The notes: generated from the sequence alone by a model not told the origin. Counted from the first letter of the stretch, positions 27,481 through 36,792 are shown. The stretch is DNA of 64,000 bases from an uncultured Spiribacter sp. (GCA_937884605.1 CALGDM010000006.1:372001-436000); one strand, 5' to 3'. Translations and numbers: made by a program.

Positions 27481-28616
27481 TGCAAGGCAATCGCTATACC
27501 GGACTGATCGGTGCCTACGGGGATCGCCTGCCGCTGACGCCCGGTGCCCGGCCAATCAGCCTGGGTGAGGGCAATACGCCGCTCATTCGGCTCGATAATC
27601 TGCCCGTGACCCGCGAGCGCGACATCGAGCTTTACGTGAAGTACGAAGGGCTCAACCCCACCGCCTCGTTCAAGGACCGGGGCATGACCGTCGCCGTCAC
27701 GCAGGCGGTGGCCGAGGGCAGCGAAGCGATTATCTGTGCCTCCACCGGCAACACCTCGGCGTCGGCGGCGGCCTATGCCGCTCGCGCGGGGATTAAGGCG
27801 TTCGTGCTCATTCCCGACGGCAAGATCGCAATGGGCAAGCTCGCTCAGGCGATCATGCACGGCGCCGAGGTGCTGCAGATTCGCGGCAACTTCGACGACG
27901 GCATGCGCATCGTCAAGGAAATGGCCGAACAGGCGCCGGTCAGCCTGGTCAACTCGGTCAATCCCTATCGCCTGCAGGGCCAGAAGACCGCCGCGTTCGA
28001 GATCTGTGAGGCACTGGGCTCGGCACCGGACTACCACTGTCTGCCGGTGGGCAATGCGGGCAATATCACCGCCTACTGGATGGGTTACAGCGAAATGGCG
28101 CTAAGCCCGGGGCAGGCAGGCACCCAGGCTTGCGGATTCTGTGGCGGCGATTGCCAGTTTCATCAGGGGGCCGGGGGCAAGCGCCCGGTCATGCTGGGCT
28201 ATCAGGCGAGCGGCTCGGCGCCGTTTCTGCGTGGCGGACCGGTCAGCCACCCGGAAACCCTTGCCACGGCAATCCGGATCGGCGCACCGCAGAGCTGGGA
28301 TTATGCGCTCACCGCCTCCCGCGAGTCCGGGGGCTGGTTTGACGAGTTCAGCGACGAGGCCATTCTCGATGCCCAGTGGCAGCTCGCGAGTCACGAGGGC
28401 ATTTTCTGCGAGCCGGCATCGGTGGTCTCGGTGGCGGGTGCGCTCCGCGACATCCACAACGGCCAGATCCCGGATGGCAGTCGAGTGGTTTGCACGCTCA
28501 CTGGACACGGCCTGAAAGATCCCGATGTTGCCCAGCGCCATGCCGAATCCGCCGTCAGCACGGTGGATGCCAGCGGGACCGCGGTCCGTGAGGCCATCCT
28601 CGGCAAGATGGGCTGA
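27480..28616 (+). CDS. thrC: Threonine synthase, with an unusual Cys-rich insertion
   Basis: PLP enzyme converting O-phosphohomoserine to threonine, of the short (about 350-360 aa) type. Here it is 378 aa. The PLP lysine is Lys65 in NPTASFKDRGM; CASTGNTSASAAAYAARAG and the phosphate-binding GNAGNITAYWMGY follow. Between MGYSE and MLGYQASGSAP, where family members I recall have about 12 residues, this protein has about 32. The extra part includes the cluster CGFCGGDC (Cys218, Cys221, Cys225, then His228). The reading frame stays open on both sides, so this is an insertion and not a frameshift. It overlaps hom (TAATG). Confidence 0.94.
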   Translation: MQGNRYTGLIGAYGDRLPLTPGARPISLGEGNTPLIRLDNLPVTRERDIELYVKYEGLNPTASFKDRGMTVAVTQAVAEGSEAIICASTGNTSASAAAYAARAGIKAFVLIPDGKIAMGKLAQAIMHGAEVLQIRGNFDDGMRIVKEMAEQAPVSLVNSVNPYRLQGQKTAAFEICEALGSAPDYHCLPVGNAGNITAYWMGYSEMALSPGQAGTQACGFCGGDCQFHQGAGGKRPVMLGYQASGSAPFLRGGPVSHPETLATAIRIGAPQSWDYALTASRESGGWFDEFSDEAILDAQWQLASHEGIFCEPASVVSVAGALRDIHNGQIPDGSRVVCTLTGHGLKDPDVAQRHAESAVSTVDASGTAVREAILGKMG

Positions 28617-28619
28617 GGC

Positions 28620-29636
28620 GTGGCAGTGCCGCCCCGGATTCGCTGTCTTGCCCCGGCATTGCTCGGGCCAGTGCCACCGACGCTGGCTGATGCAACGGCA
28701 TCCGCGGGACCGTTTCCGGCGCTGGAGTTTCTGCTGGGCAAGGCTCGGCACCGCAGCGGCGGATGGGCGGATGGCGAGACAATGATTCGCGCCCTGGCCA
28801 CGCAGACCCCGCCACCGGGGGCGTTGCTGGCGCGTGGATTGGCGGCACCGCCGGGACATCGGGGCTACCGTGCGGCGCCGGTGCATCTGCGGCCCGACCG
28901 CGATCGGCTGCTGCTCTTCGCCGGCGATGCGCTGCGCCTGAGTGACGACGAGGCGGCATCGATCTGCGCCGATTTCAATCGACTGTTTGGCACCGATGGA
29001 TTGACGCTGGAGAGTCGTGCCGGTGAATGGCTGCTCCTTGCCGAGCAGGCCCCGGGCCCTGAGCTCCCGTCGTTACGGGCGGTTGCAGGGCAGTATCTCG
29101 ATACGGTTATCCCCGATGACACCGCCAGCCGGCCGTGGCGGCAACTGCTCAATGAAGCGCAGATGTTTCTGTTCGATCATCCGGTGAATACCGCTCGGGA
29201 GGCGCGCGGGGATTTGCCGGCCAACGGGCTCTGGTTCTGGGGGGGTGGCGAGGCCGACACGGTTTCGACAGGCGCTGGTGCGGACTGGATTATTGCTGAT
29301 GAGCCGTTTGCCCGGGCAGTCGGCGCGGCACTGGACATACCGGTCACGGCGCCGGGTGAGGTCACCCGCGCGGATCTGGCGGATGCGACCCACGTCGTGA
29401 TTGTCTGGACGGATGCCGAGCGTGCGTTGCTGGGTGGCGATGTCGAGGGCTGGTTGGCGGCACTCCAGCGGTTCGAGGGGCTGTGGGCGCCATGCCTGCG
29501 TGATCTTGCCCTCGCCGATGGGCGTCGGGTGGCACTCTGCACCGGAGCAGGCGGCGACTTTGATCTCGGTCCCGGTGCCCGGCGGCGCTTCTGGCGTCGT
29601 AGCCGACCGCTTGATCGATGGGTGACGCGGGAATGA
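28620..29636 (+). CDS. RpfE-like / phosphoglycerate-mutase-related protein
   Basis: The 338 aa protein resembles a proteobacterial family called RpfE in Xanthomonas and often labelled as a phosphoglycerate mutase relative. Features supporting this are APVHLRPDRDRLLLF (about residues 89-103) and LNEAQMFLFDHPVNTAREAR followed by LPANGLWFWGGGE. The C-terminal part is less conserved. I see no canonical mutase phosphoserine motif and do not assign catalysis. The GTG start is 3 bases after the thrC stop, and the stop overlaps the recJ ATG. In Xanthomonas rpfE also sits next to recJ, so the linkage is old and may hint at a shared task. Confidence 0.72.
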   Translation: MAVPPRIRCLAPALLGPVPPTLADATASAGPFPALEFLLGKARHRSGGWADGETMIRALATQTPPPGALLARGLAAPPGHRGYRAAPVHLRPDRDRLLLFAGDALRLSDDEAASICADFNRLFGTDGLTLESRAGEWLLLAEQAPGPELPSLRAVAGQYLDTVIPDDTASRPWRQLLNEAQMFLFDHPVNTAREARGDLPANGLWFWGGGEADTVSTGAGADWIIADEPFARAVGAALDIPVTAPGEVTRADLADATHVVIVWTDAERALLGGDVEGWLAALQRFEGLWAPCLRDLALADGRRVALCTGAGGDFDLGPGARRRFWRRSRPLDRWVTRE

Positions 29637-31378
29637 CCCTGCCGCCGGGGCTGGAGATCCGCCACCGCGAGCCGACATCCAGTGTCGATGCGCTACCCGA
29701 TGACCTACCGGCGCTGTTGCGCACGCTCTACCGGGCGCGCGGGGTTACCGCTGCCGAGGCACTGGATTATCGACTGGCGGCGCTGCCGCCGCCGGCAGGG
29801 CTTGCCGGGCTCGAGGCCGCAGGGCAGGCCCTCGCCGAAGCCGTCATGCACGCCAGCCGGGTGCTGGTGATCGGTGATTTTGACGCCGATGGCGCCACGA
29901 GTACCGCGGTGGCCGTGAGCTCGCTGCGGGCGATGGGCGCCCATTCGGTGGAATACCTGGTCCCCAATCGATTCGACTTTGGTTATGGCCTGTCGCCGGC
30001 CCTTGTGGAGGTGGCCCGCGCCTATCAGCCCGACCTGATCCTGACGGTGGATAACGGTATCAGCGCCAACGACGGGGTAGAGGCCGCAAACGCCGCCGGC
30101 ATCGAGGTGGTGGTCACCGATCACCACCTGCCCGGATCGGTACTGCCGCCCGCCCGCGCCATCGTCAACCCGCAGGTCGACTCATCGGCGTTCGGCGGAC
30201 CGCATCTCGCCGGCGTCGGGGTGTGTTTTTATGCGATGCTCGCCACCCGCGCCGCGCTGCGCGAACGGGACTGGTTTGGCGATCAACGGCCTGAACCGGC
30301 GCTGGTGGATCAGCTCGATCGCGTGGCCTTGGGGACCATTGCCGATGTGGTGCCCATGGATCGAGCCAACCGGCTGCTGGTGGATCAGGGCCTGCGCCGC
30401 ATCCGCGGGGGGCGGGCCAACCCGGGCACACTGGCCCTGCTCGATGCAGCGGGTCGCGATCCGGCAATCGCCACCGCCACCGATCTGGGCTTTGGTGCGG
30501 CACCCCGACTCAACGCGGCAGGCCGACTGGACGACATGAGCATCGGTATCGAGACCTTGCTGGCGACCGACACCACGGCGGCGCAGCGTCATGCGGGCCG
30601 TCTCGAGCAGCTCAATCGCGAGCGACGGGCCCTCGAGCAGCGGATGCGGGATACCGCAGTGGCTGATATCGAAGCCGAAGCGCTCGCGGCCAAGGGCGAA
30701 ATGGCGCCGATCCTGTGCCTGTTCAATGCGGACTGGCATCAGGGTGTCGTCGGGATTGTCGCCTCCCGCCTGCTGGCGCGTTTTCGGCGGCCGGTGATCG
30801 CCTTTGCCCCCGGCGATGCGGGAACCATCAAGGGGTCAGCCCGATCCGTGCCCGGGCTGCACATGCGCGACCTTCTCGACGCCGTAAACACCCGCAGCGA
30901 CGGTCAGTTGGTGGGCCGCTTTGGCGGTCACGCCATGGCGGCCGGGCTGACGCTCGAGAGTCGGCATTTCGAGGCCTTCAAGGCGCTTTTGATCGAACAG
31001 ACCCGGATGCGGCTTGGCGATGAGCCGGCGAGTGAAGTGATCTGGACGGATGGGGCGCTGCCGCCGGATGCCTACACCCTCGAAACCGCGGCAATGCTCC
31101 GCGACGCCGGCCCGTGGGGTGCGGAATTCCCGGAGCCGCGGTTTCACGATGCGTTCCGCGTGCTTGATCAGCGGGTGGTCGGCGAGCAGCACCTGAAGCT
31201 CTCGCTGAGTCCACAGAGCGCGCCGTCAGTACGCATCGATGCCATTGCCTTCAACGCCGCGCCCGACACGACGCTCACCAATGGTGGCAGCGTCGAGGCG
31301 GTTTTCCGGCTGGACGTCAATCGCTACCGCGGTGTTGACCGTCCCCAGCTGGTGGTGGATCACCTGATCGCAGGCTGA
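29633..31378 (+). CDS. recJ: Single-stranded-DNA-specific exonuclease RecJ
   Basis: 5'-3' exonuclease on single-stranded DNA used in RecF-pathway recombination, mismatch repair and base excision repair. The product is 581 aa (E. coli 577). The DHH phosphoesterase core has VIGDFDADGATSTA and TVDNGISANDGVE. The DHH triad is at residues 163-165 in VVTDHHLPG. A DHHA1 domain has GGHAMAAGL, and an OB-fold lies at the C-terminus. I use ATG 29633 (ATGA overlap with the preceding stop); an in-frame ATG at 29618 is also possible. The 3' end is 6 bases from the convergent prc stop. Confidence 0.96.
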   Translation: MTLPPGLEIRHREPTSSVDALPDDLPALLRTLYRARGVTAAEALDYRLAALPPPAGLAGLEAAGQALAEAVMHASRVLVIGDFDADGATSTAVAVSSLRAMGAHSVEYLVPNRFDFGYGLSPALVEVARAYQPDLILTVDNGISANDGVEAANAAGIEVVVTDHHLPGSVLPPARAIVNPQVDSSAFGGPHLAGVGVCFYAMLATRAALRERDWFGDQRPEPALVDQLDRVALGTIADVVPMDRANRLLVDQGLRRIRGGRANPGTLALLDAAGRDPAIATATDLGFGAAPRLNAAGRLDDMSIGIETLLATDTTAAQRHAGRLEQLNRERRALEQRMRDTAVADIEAEALAAKGEMAPILCLFNADWHQGVVGIVASRLLARFRRPVIAFAPGDAGTIKGSARSVPGLHMRDLLDAVNTRSDGQLVGRFGGHAMAAGLTLESRHFEAFKALLIEQTRMRLGDEPASEVIWTDGALPPDAYTLETAAMLRDAGPWGAEFPEPRFHDAFRVLDQRVVGEQHLKLSLSPQSAPSVRIDAIAFNAAPDTTLTNGGSVEAVFRLDVNRYRGVDRPQLVVDHLIAG

Positions 31379-31384
31379 CTGAGG

Positions 31385-33454
31385 CTAGCCACCGGCGATC
31401 CGCGCGCCATTGTCCGCCCGCAACTCGGCCAGATCGGCCATTACCTCGGCGCTTTCATCCAGCAGTACATCCGGCATGGAATCCGCATCGAGGGCGGAAA
31501 GGTCGTCGAGCGGTGGCTGGCCGTAGGCCTTGCGCTGGGTGTTAATCGCATCCAGTCGTTCCTCGGCTCGGTGATCAAGGGCAGCCTGGCGCTCAGTTTC
31601 GTTGAGGGACACGGTGGTCTGCGCCCGCGTCGACCGCACCCGCTCTGCCTCGTCCGAGAGGGCTCGCAGGGCCGGGGCTTCGCGCAGACGACGCTCGTGG
31701 CGTCGCTGCAGTTCGCCGAGCATCCCGTTGAGTCGGTTCATGCGCTGGTATTCCGCGGTCTGAATGGTGTCCCAGGGCAGGGCGTTGTCAGCCGCGCGCT
31801 CGCTCATGGCATCGTTGCCATGCGGGTAGGGCATCTCGAGATCGGGGGTGACACCCTGCATCTGGGTGCTATTGCCGTTGATGCGGTAAAACTTGGCAAT
31901 CGTGAGCTTGAGGCGACCACTGCGGGTGTCCTCGTTGCCAACACCGAATCGGTCGAGGTTGATGAGGGTCTGCACCGTGCCCTTGCCAAAGGTCTGATCG
32001 CCCATGACCACGCCCCGGCCGTAGTCCTGCATGGCGGCGGCAAAGATCTCAGAGGCCGATGCGCTGCGACCATCCACCAGCACGCCGAGTGGGCCATCAT
32101 AGACCGCGGCATTGCCTGCCTCGTCGTCGAGTACGCGGCGCTCGCCGTTACGGCGATGCACCTGGACGATCGGCCCGGAATCGACGAATAGCCCGCTCAA
32201 ACGGACCGCCTCATCCAGTGACCCGCCGGCGTTACCGCGCAGGTCGATGATCAGCCCGTCAATGCCCTCGAGCTGGTCACTGTCGATCAGATCACGGACA
32301 TCGCGGGTCGTGCTGCGGTAGTCGTCATCCCCGGCGTTGGCCGCGTCGATGTCGGCGTAGAAGGTGGGTAGTTCGATCACGCCAATGCGGCGTGTGCCCG
32401 CGTCACGCTCGATGGTGCGGACCTCGGCCTGGGCCGCCTGCTCCTCGAGTTCGATGGTGCTGCGGGTCAGGGTGATCGTATCCTGCGTGTTGTCGACCGC
32501 TCCCGTCGGAGGCAGGATCTGCAGGTGGACGTTCGAGTCCTTCGGCCCACGGATCATGTCGACGACCTCGCCCAGGCGCAGACCGACCACATCTTCAATG
32601 CGATCGGGGCTCTGGCCAACGCCAACAATGCGATCGCCGGCACTCAACTCGCCACTGCGGGCGGCCGGACCGCCGGGGATGAGCTCGACGATCTCGACAA
32701 AGTCCCCTTCGCTGCCGAGCAGCGCCCCGATGCCTTCCAGAGACAATCGCATGTTGATATCGAAATTCTCGGAGCGGCGGGGCGACATATAGCTGCTATG
32801 CGGGTCGTACTCGCCGGCCCAGGCGCTCATGAAGGTCTGGAAGACATCTTCTGCCTCGTACTGCTCGAGGGTGCGTGCGACGCGCTCGTAGCGGCCACGC
32901 AGCGACTCGGTAATCGCCTCCATATCGCGGCCGCTCAGCTTCTGCTTGAGCGCATCGTGGGTCACGCGGCGCTTCCAGAGGCGATCGAGGGCCGCCTCCG
33001 AGCGCGCCCAGTCGACCTCGGAGCGATCGGTCTGAAAGCTCGCATCATCGTCAAACGTGAGTCCCTGGTCGAGCAGCTGTAGCGCATAGTCGCTGCGCGC
33101 CTGGACGCGCTCGCGATAGCGCTCGAAAATGGCATAGGCGGTGTCAAGACGGCCTGCGCCAATTTCGTCATCCAGCTGGGTCCGCCGGTCGGCGAAGGCT
33201 TCTATGTCGGCGCGGGTGAAGTAGTAGCGCTGGGGGTCGAGGGCGTCGAAGTAGGCCTTGTAGGCGGCCCGGGACAGGTCATCGCCGGTCGCACGGTCAT
33301 TATAGTGATAGCGCGATAGCAGCTGATTGACCACTTGGGCGGATTCCTTCTGGATAGCCCCCGGCTTGATCGGCTCGGCGGCCAGTGCCCCGGCCGTGCC
33401 GGCGAGCAGGACCAGCCCAGTCATCAAACCTGTCAGTCGATTGGCATGTCTCAA
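31385..33454 (-). CDS. prc: Tail-specific (C-terminal processing) protease Prc
   Basis: Periplasmic serine protease that removes C-terminal tails and degrades misfolded or ssrA-tagged exported proteins and murein hydrolases. The product is 689 aa (E. coli 682). It has a signal peptide ending GALAA (about residue 26), an N-terminal helical domain (YHYNDRATGDD, LDPQRYYF), and a PDZ domain (about 240-330). The S41 protease core has SASASEIFAAAMQDYGRG (nucleophile Ser) and QTFGKGTVQT (catalytic Lys). I chose the TTG start (MRHANRLTG when read as Met): AAGGTG lies 6 bases upstream and it gives a proper signal peptide. The longer open frame upstream has no family similarity. Confidence 0.94.
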   Translation of the reverse strand: MRHANRLTGLMTGLVLLAGTAGALAAEPIKPGAIQKESAQVVNQLLSRYHYNDRATGDDLSRAAYKAYFDALDPQRYYFTRADIEAFADRRTQLDDEIGAGRLDTAYAIFERYRERVQARSDYALQLLDQGLTFDDDASFQTDRSEVDWARSEAALDRLWKRRVTHDALKQKLSGRDMEAITESLRGRYERVARTLEQYEAEDVFQTFMSAWAGEYDPHSSYMSPRRSENFDINMRLSLEGIGALLGSEGDFVEIVELIPGGPAARSGELSAGDRIVGVGQSPDRIEDVVGLRLGEVVDMIRGPKDSNVHLQILPPTGAVDNTQDTITLTRSTIELEEQAAQAEVRTIERDAGTRRIGVIELPTFYADIDAANAGDDDYRSTTRDVRDLIDSDQLEGIDGLIIDLRGNAGGSLDEAVRLSGLFVDSGPIVQVHRRNGERRVLDDEAGNAAVYDGPLGVLVDGRSASASEIFAAAMQDYGRGVVMGDQTFGKGTVQTLINLDRFGVGNEDTRSGRLKLTIAKFYRINGNSTQMQGVTPDLEMPYPHGNDAMSERAADNALPWDTIQTAEYQRMNRLNGMLGELQRRHERRLREAPALRALSDEAERVRSTRAQTTVSLNETERQAALDHRAEERLDAINTQRKAYGQPPLDDLSALDADSMPDVLLDESAEVMADLAELRADNGARIAGG

Positions 33455-33562
33455 TGGTGCACCTTGATCGGGTGGTGGACGATAACTGCTCAGACAGGCT
33501 GCCCCGCAGGAAAATTCAACACTTTCTGGTAGCGTATCGACTCCGCGACGAAGGGGGAACCG

Positions 33563-34414
33563 ATGTACGCCGATTTTCGTTGGCCCAACTGGGCCCGGAC
33601 TGCCGACCTGAGGCTTGAGGTTTTGAGCGAACGGCCGCCCGCCACGGTCACTCCACGGAAAACGCCGATCGTTTTCGCCCACGGGGCGTTCATGGGGGCG
33701 TGGTCATGGCAGGCCCATTTCCTTGACTACTTTGCGCGCCAGGGCTTTCACGCTATCGCCCCAAGCTTTCGTGGCCATGGCGAGAGCGAAGGATTTGATC
33801 GCCTCGACAGTGCGGGTATCAACGATTACGTGCACGACCTCGAGTCGGTGATTGCGGATCTTAACGGACCACCGCCGATTGTTGTCGGTCATTCCATGGG
33901 GGCGCTGGTGGCCCAGCGCTATATGGAGCGCGCACCGGTCGCCGCGGCGGTGCTGATGGCGCCGGTCCCACCGCACGGGCTGATGCCCTCGACCCTGCGC
34001 ATGCTGGTCAGCGACCCGTTGCTATACGCGCAGTTCGGCATGATGCAGTTCTTTGGCCCCGACAATATGGACACCGAAGTTGCCCAGCGTGCCGTGTTTT
34101 CCAAATCCGCGGCGCAGCAGGATCTGAGCGGCTATGCCGCGCGGGTGCAGCGCGAATCCCAGCGCGCTCTGTGGGACATGAACGTCCATGCCCGCGGCCG
34201 GCCTTCGCTGTCGCGGGCAGACTGCCCCGTGCATGTCATCGCCGGCGGGGAGGACGCGCTTTTCAGTGAGCATGAAACCCGCGCCGTTGCCCATGTCTGG
34301 AACGCGAGCTGGGAGACGGTCCCGGGGCTCGCCCACGCCCTGATGATCGAGCCGGGCTGGCAGCAGGCCGCCGATGCCCTTATTGGCTGGCTGGATCAGC
34401 AGCAGCTGGGTTGA
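33563..34414 (+). CDS. Alpha/beta-fold hydrolase
   Basis: The 283 aa protein is a typical single-domain alpha/beta hydrolase of the lysophospholipase/esterase type. The oxyanion-hole segment is VFAHGAFMGAW. The nucleophile elbow GHSMG has Ser111. A late Asp in GGEDALFSEHET and a His in GLAHALM complete a plausible catalytic triad. There is no signal peptide, so it is cytoplasmic. AAGGGGG at about 33551 is a good ribosome-binding site. The gene is alone, divergent from prc (108-base spacer) and 4 bases from the convergent gene downstream. The substrate is not predictable. Confidence 0.85.
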   Translation: MYADFRWPNWARTADLRLEVLSERPPATVTPRKTPIVFAHGAFMGAWSWQAHFLDYFARQGFHAIAPSFRGHGESEGFDRLDSAGINDYVHDLESVIADLNGPPPIVVGHSMGALVAQRYMERAPVAAAVLMAPVPPHGLMPSTLRMLVSDPLLYAQFGMMQFFGPDNMDTEVAQRAVFSKSAAQQDLSGYAARVQRESQRALWDMNVHARGRPSLSRADCPVHVIAGGEDALFSEHETRAVAHVWNASWETVPGLAHALMIEPGWQQAADALIGWLDQQQLG

Positions 34415-34418
34415 TGGG

Positions 34419-34901
34419 CTACCAGCGGTATCGGTCCCAGAGCTCGGGATTGGCCCAGTGCCGGGGATTGAGCCAGTCCGGTGTGACCTTGTAATCGGCC
34501 AGACTGAATTCGTACCAACGGCGTCGCCGGTCGCCTTCCCCGGTGGCCGCCCAGCGTCGGAACCCCAGGCCGATCAATTGCTGGCGACCGAGCAGCGTCG
34601 GCGCCTGACGTGCGCCGATGACGAGCACTTGCGCAGCATGCACGTCACGCAGACGGCTGACCAGCTGCACGGCACTGGCCTCGTCGGCGAAACCCGCCTC
34701 GGCATCGACCATGGCCAATTCCACCTGTGGAAGCTCATCCCGGCGCTCGTTTGCCCGCCGGGCGGTGAGCACGAGCGGGTCGGCGGCGGCAACCGCCGAT
34801 GCCAACGCGTCGTTATCGGTGATAACGAGCGCGCCGCTGGCGAAATCGCCGCTCATCATTGACTGGACCTGCTCGAGGGTAGCGTCGCGGGATGCGCTCA
34901 T
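34419..34901 (-). CDS. Small uncharacterised protein (DUF6231-like) paired with ParA
   Basis: The 160 aa protein has an N-terminal segment ([19 protein letters not shown]) and a middle [20 protein letters not shown] that looks like a Rossmann-like beta-alpha unit. It ends in a distinctive [20 protein letters not shown] and a Trp-rich terminus ([10 protein letters not shown]). From memory this resembles the uncharacterised DUF6231 family; I am not certain of that name and know of no function. Its ATG overlaps the stop of the upstream ParA-like gene (ATGA), so the two are probably co-translated. No signal peptide or membrane segment is seen. Confidence 0.72.
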   Translation of the reverse strand: MSASRDATLEQVQSMMSGDFASGALVITDNDALASAVAAADPLVLTARRANERRDELPQVELAMVDAEAGFADEASAVQLVSRLRDVHAAQVLVIGARQAPTLLGRQQLIGLGFRRWAATGEGDRRRRWYEFSLADYKVTPDWLNPRHWANPELWDRYRW

Positions 34902-35665
34902 TGCGCCTCCAGTCGGTCGTGGAGTTCATCGAACGCCGCTGTCAGTTTGTGTCGCGGAGCCAGGTCGGCGAGTGGGCGCCGGGCCTGGTGGGATTCGCGC
35001 ACCTTGACCGAGGCGGGCAGGAATGGCTCGACCACCGGATGGCCCTGGGCGCGAAGCTCGTCGACCAGCTCCATGGGCAGGCGGGCACGCGCCTGGAACT
35101 GATTGATGATGATGGCCTCGATCGCAAGCTCGGGGTTATGGTCCATTCTGAGTTCGTCCACCGTTGCGACCAGCTCATCGAGCGCCTGACGGGCGAAGGC
35201 GTCGCAGTCGAAGGGCACCAGACAGCGATCGGCGGCAATCAACGCCGAGCGGGTGTAGAAATTGAGTGCCGGTGGGGTGTCGATGTAGATGCGATCGTAA
35301 TCGGCCAGTGCCGCCAGCGACTCGCGCAGTTTGTAGATCTTGTAGCGCGACTCGAGCCTGCCCTGCAGGGTTTCAAGGCTGGGGTGGGCGGGTACGACCG
35401 CCAGATTGTCGTACTGCGTTGGACGGGAAACCTGACTAATATCGCGCGGATAGATTCGAAAGCTCAACGTATCTTCGAAGTAGCCCGCGATCGTATCGTC
35501 GCCATTCGCCGGCTGCTCGCCCAGCAGGTAGTGCGTGGCATTCGCCTGCGTGTCCAGATCGACGACCAACGTCCGCAACCCGCGGCGAGCCGCCATGGCG
35601 GCGAGATTGCAGGTGATGGTCGACTTCCCGACACCGCCTTTCTGGTTGAAGATCACCCGACGCAT
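34898..35665 (-). CDS. Orphan ParA/MinD-family ATPase
   Basis: The 255 aa protein has a deviant Walker [10 protein letters not shown] (signature Lys9 and catalytic Lys14), and [34 protein letters not shown] supplies the Walker B region, and [11 protein letters not shown] and [13 protein letters not shown] are subgroup features. It has no DNA-binding helix-turn-helix extension and no ParB follows, so it is not the chromosomal parAB locus. Relatives occur chromosomally in pseudomonads. Known ParA-like orphans position cargoes such as chemoreceptor arrays or carboxysomes; a cargo here is unknown. The ATG at 35665 is chosen for AGGAGT upstream. It is co-translated with the small gene at 34419-34901. 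Confidence 0.85.
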   Translation of the reverse strand: MRRVIFNQKGGVGKSTITCNLAAMAARRGLRTLVVDLDTQANATHYLLGEQPANGDDTIAGYFEDTLSFRIYPRDISQVSRPTQYDNLAVVPAHPSLETLQGRLESRYKIYKLRESLAALADYDRIYIDTPPALNFYTRSALIAADRCLVPFDCDAFARQALDELVATVDELRMDHNPELAIEAIIINQFQARARLPMELVDELRAQGHPVVEPFLPASVKVRESHQARRPLADLAPRHKLTAAFDELHDRLEAQ

Positions 35666-35684
35666 GCAAGCACTCCTGCTATGA

Positions 35685-35712
35685 TTGACGCTCTGTGGTG
35701 CCAGTCTAGGCA
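35685..35712 (+). promoter_or_regulatory. Candidate pyrD promoter
   Basis: TTGACG (35685-35690) and TAGGCA (35707-35712) are spaced by 16 bases, 28 bases before the pyrD ATG, inside the 74-base divergent gap between the ParA gene and pyrD. The -35 match is good and the -10 is weak. Confidence 0.35.
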
Positions 35713-35739
35713 CGTCCATCACCGGGGTCGAGGGTCATT

Positions 35740-36792
35740 ATGTTCACTGCCGTGAGACGTCTGCTTTTTATGCTCCCGCCCGAGCGCGCCCACGACCTGA
35801 CCTTTGGTTCACTGGATCAGCTATACCGCATTGGCGGGGGGCGCCTGTTTCCGGCGCGCGTCGAGGCGCCGCAGTCGTTGATGGGGCTGGAGTTTGCCAA
35901 TGGCGTGGGACTGTCCGCCGGGCTTGATAAAAACGGGGATCACATTCGCAGCCTGGTGGGACTCGGTTTCGGATTTATCGAGCTGGGCACGGTCACTCCG
36001 GTCGGACAGCCCGGCAACCCGGCGCCCCGGGTGTTTCGCCTCCCAGCGTATCAGGCGCTGATCAACCGGTTGGGATTCAATAACGAGGGGCTGGCGGCAT
36101 TGACCCGACACCTGCAGGATGCGGCCCCGCAGGTCGATGTACCGATCGGGGTGAACATTGGCAAAAACCGGGATACCCCCCTCGAGCGCGCTGCCGACGA
36201 TTATCTGGCCTGCCTCGAGGCGGTGCACGGGCTTGCCGACTACGTGGTCGTCAATCTTTCATCCCCCAACACCCCCGGCCTGCGCTCGTTACAGGCGGGC
36301 GATAATCTGAACGGACTGGTGCGCCTGTTGCGCGAGCGCGCTGACGCCCTGGACGCGGCCAATGGCCGGCGGGTGCCGCTGGTGGTCAAAATTGCTCCGG
36401 ACCTGGATGACGATGCCCTGCGATGGCTGGTTGATACGCTACTCGCCGCCGGAGTGGACGGCGTAACCGCTACCAACACGACCATCGACCATACCGCCGT
36501 CGCGGGGGCACGACATGCTGCCGAAACCGGTGGTTTGAGTGGCGCGCCACTGCGCGAACGCGCCACCGAGGTCATCGCGACGGTGCGGGCCCATGCGGGG
36601 CCAGAGCTGCCGATTATCGGAGTCGGCGGGATCATGTCCGGTGAGGATGCCGTCGAAAAGATTCAGGCCGGTGCCAATCTGGTCCAGCTCTACACGGGCC
36701 TGATCTATCGGGGCCCGGCGCTGATTCGCGAGGCGGCCGAAGCAATCCGCGACAGCGACTTGTCCGCCCAGGGACTTGCCCTTGGCCGTTAG
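35740..36792 (+). CDS. pyrD: Dihydroorotate dehydrogenase (quinone), class 2
   Basis: Membrane-associated flavoenzyme oxidising dihydroorotate to orotate with quinone as acceptor, in de novo pyrimidine synthesis. The product is 350 aa (E. coli 336). The N-terminal amphipathic helix region (RRLLFMLPPERAHDL) is the class 2 membrane tunnel. The FMN barrel has GLDKNGD and GTVTPVGQPGNPAPRVFRL. The catalytic Ser175 is in VNLSSPNTPGLR, the E. coli position. The C-terminus has IIGVGGI and LVQLYTGLIYRGP. A start at ATG 35740 fits the family. No strong ribosome-binding site is visible. Confidence 0.97.
   Translation: MFTAVRRLLFMLPPERAHDLTFGSLDQLYRIGGGRLFPARVEAPQSLMGLEFANGVGLSAGLDKNGDHIRSLVGLGFGFIELGTVTPVGQPGNPAPRVFRLPAYQALINRLGFNNEGLAALTRHLQDAAPQVDVPIGVNIGKNRDTPLERAADDYLACLEAVHGLADYVVVNLSSPNTPGLRSLQAGDNLNGLVRLLRERADALDAANGRRVPLVVKIAPDLDDDALRWLVDTLLAAGVDGVTATNTTIDHTAVAGARHAAETGGLSGAPLRERATEVIATVRAHAGPELPIIGVGGIMSGEDAVEKIQAGANLVQLYTGLIYRGPALIREAAEAIRDSDLSAQGLALGR

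Noticed and set aside
28081-28200. A frameshift inside thrC explaining the odd segment
   Set aside because: Conserved sequence resumes in the same frame on both sides and the alternative frames do not restore family sequence, so an insertion is simpler.
34898-35665. Chromosomal parA of the parAB-parS system
   Set aside because: There is no parB next to it and no gidA/gidB context; the sequence fits the orphan ParA group.
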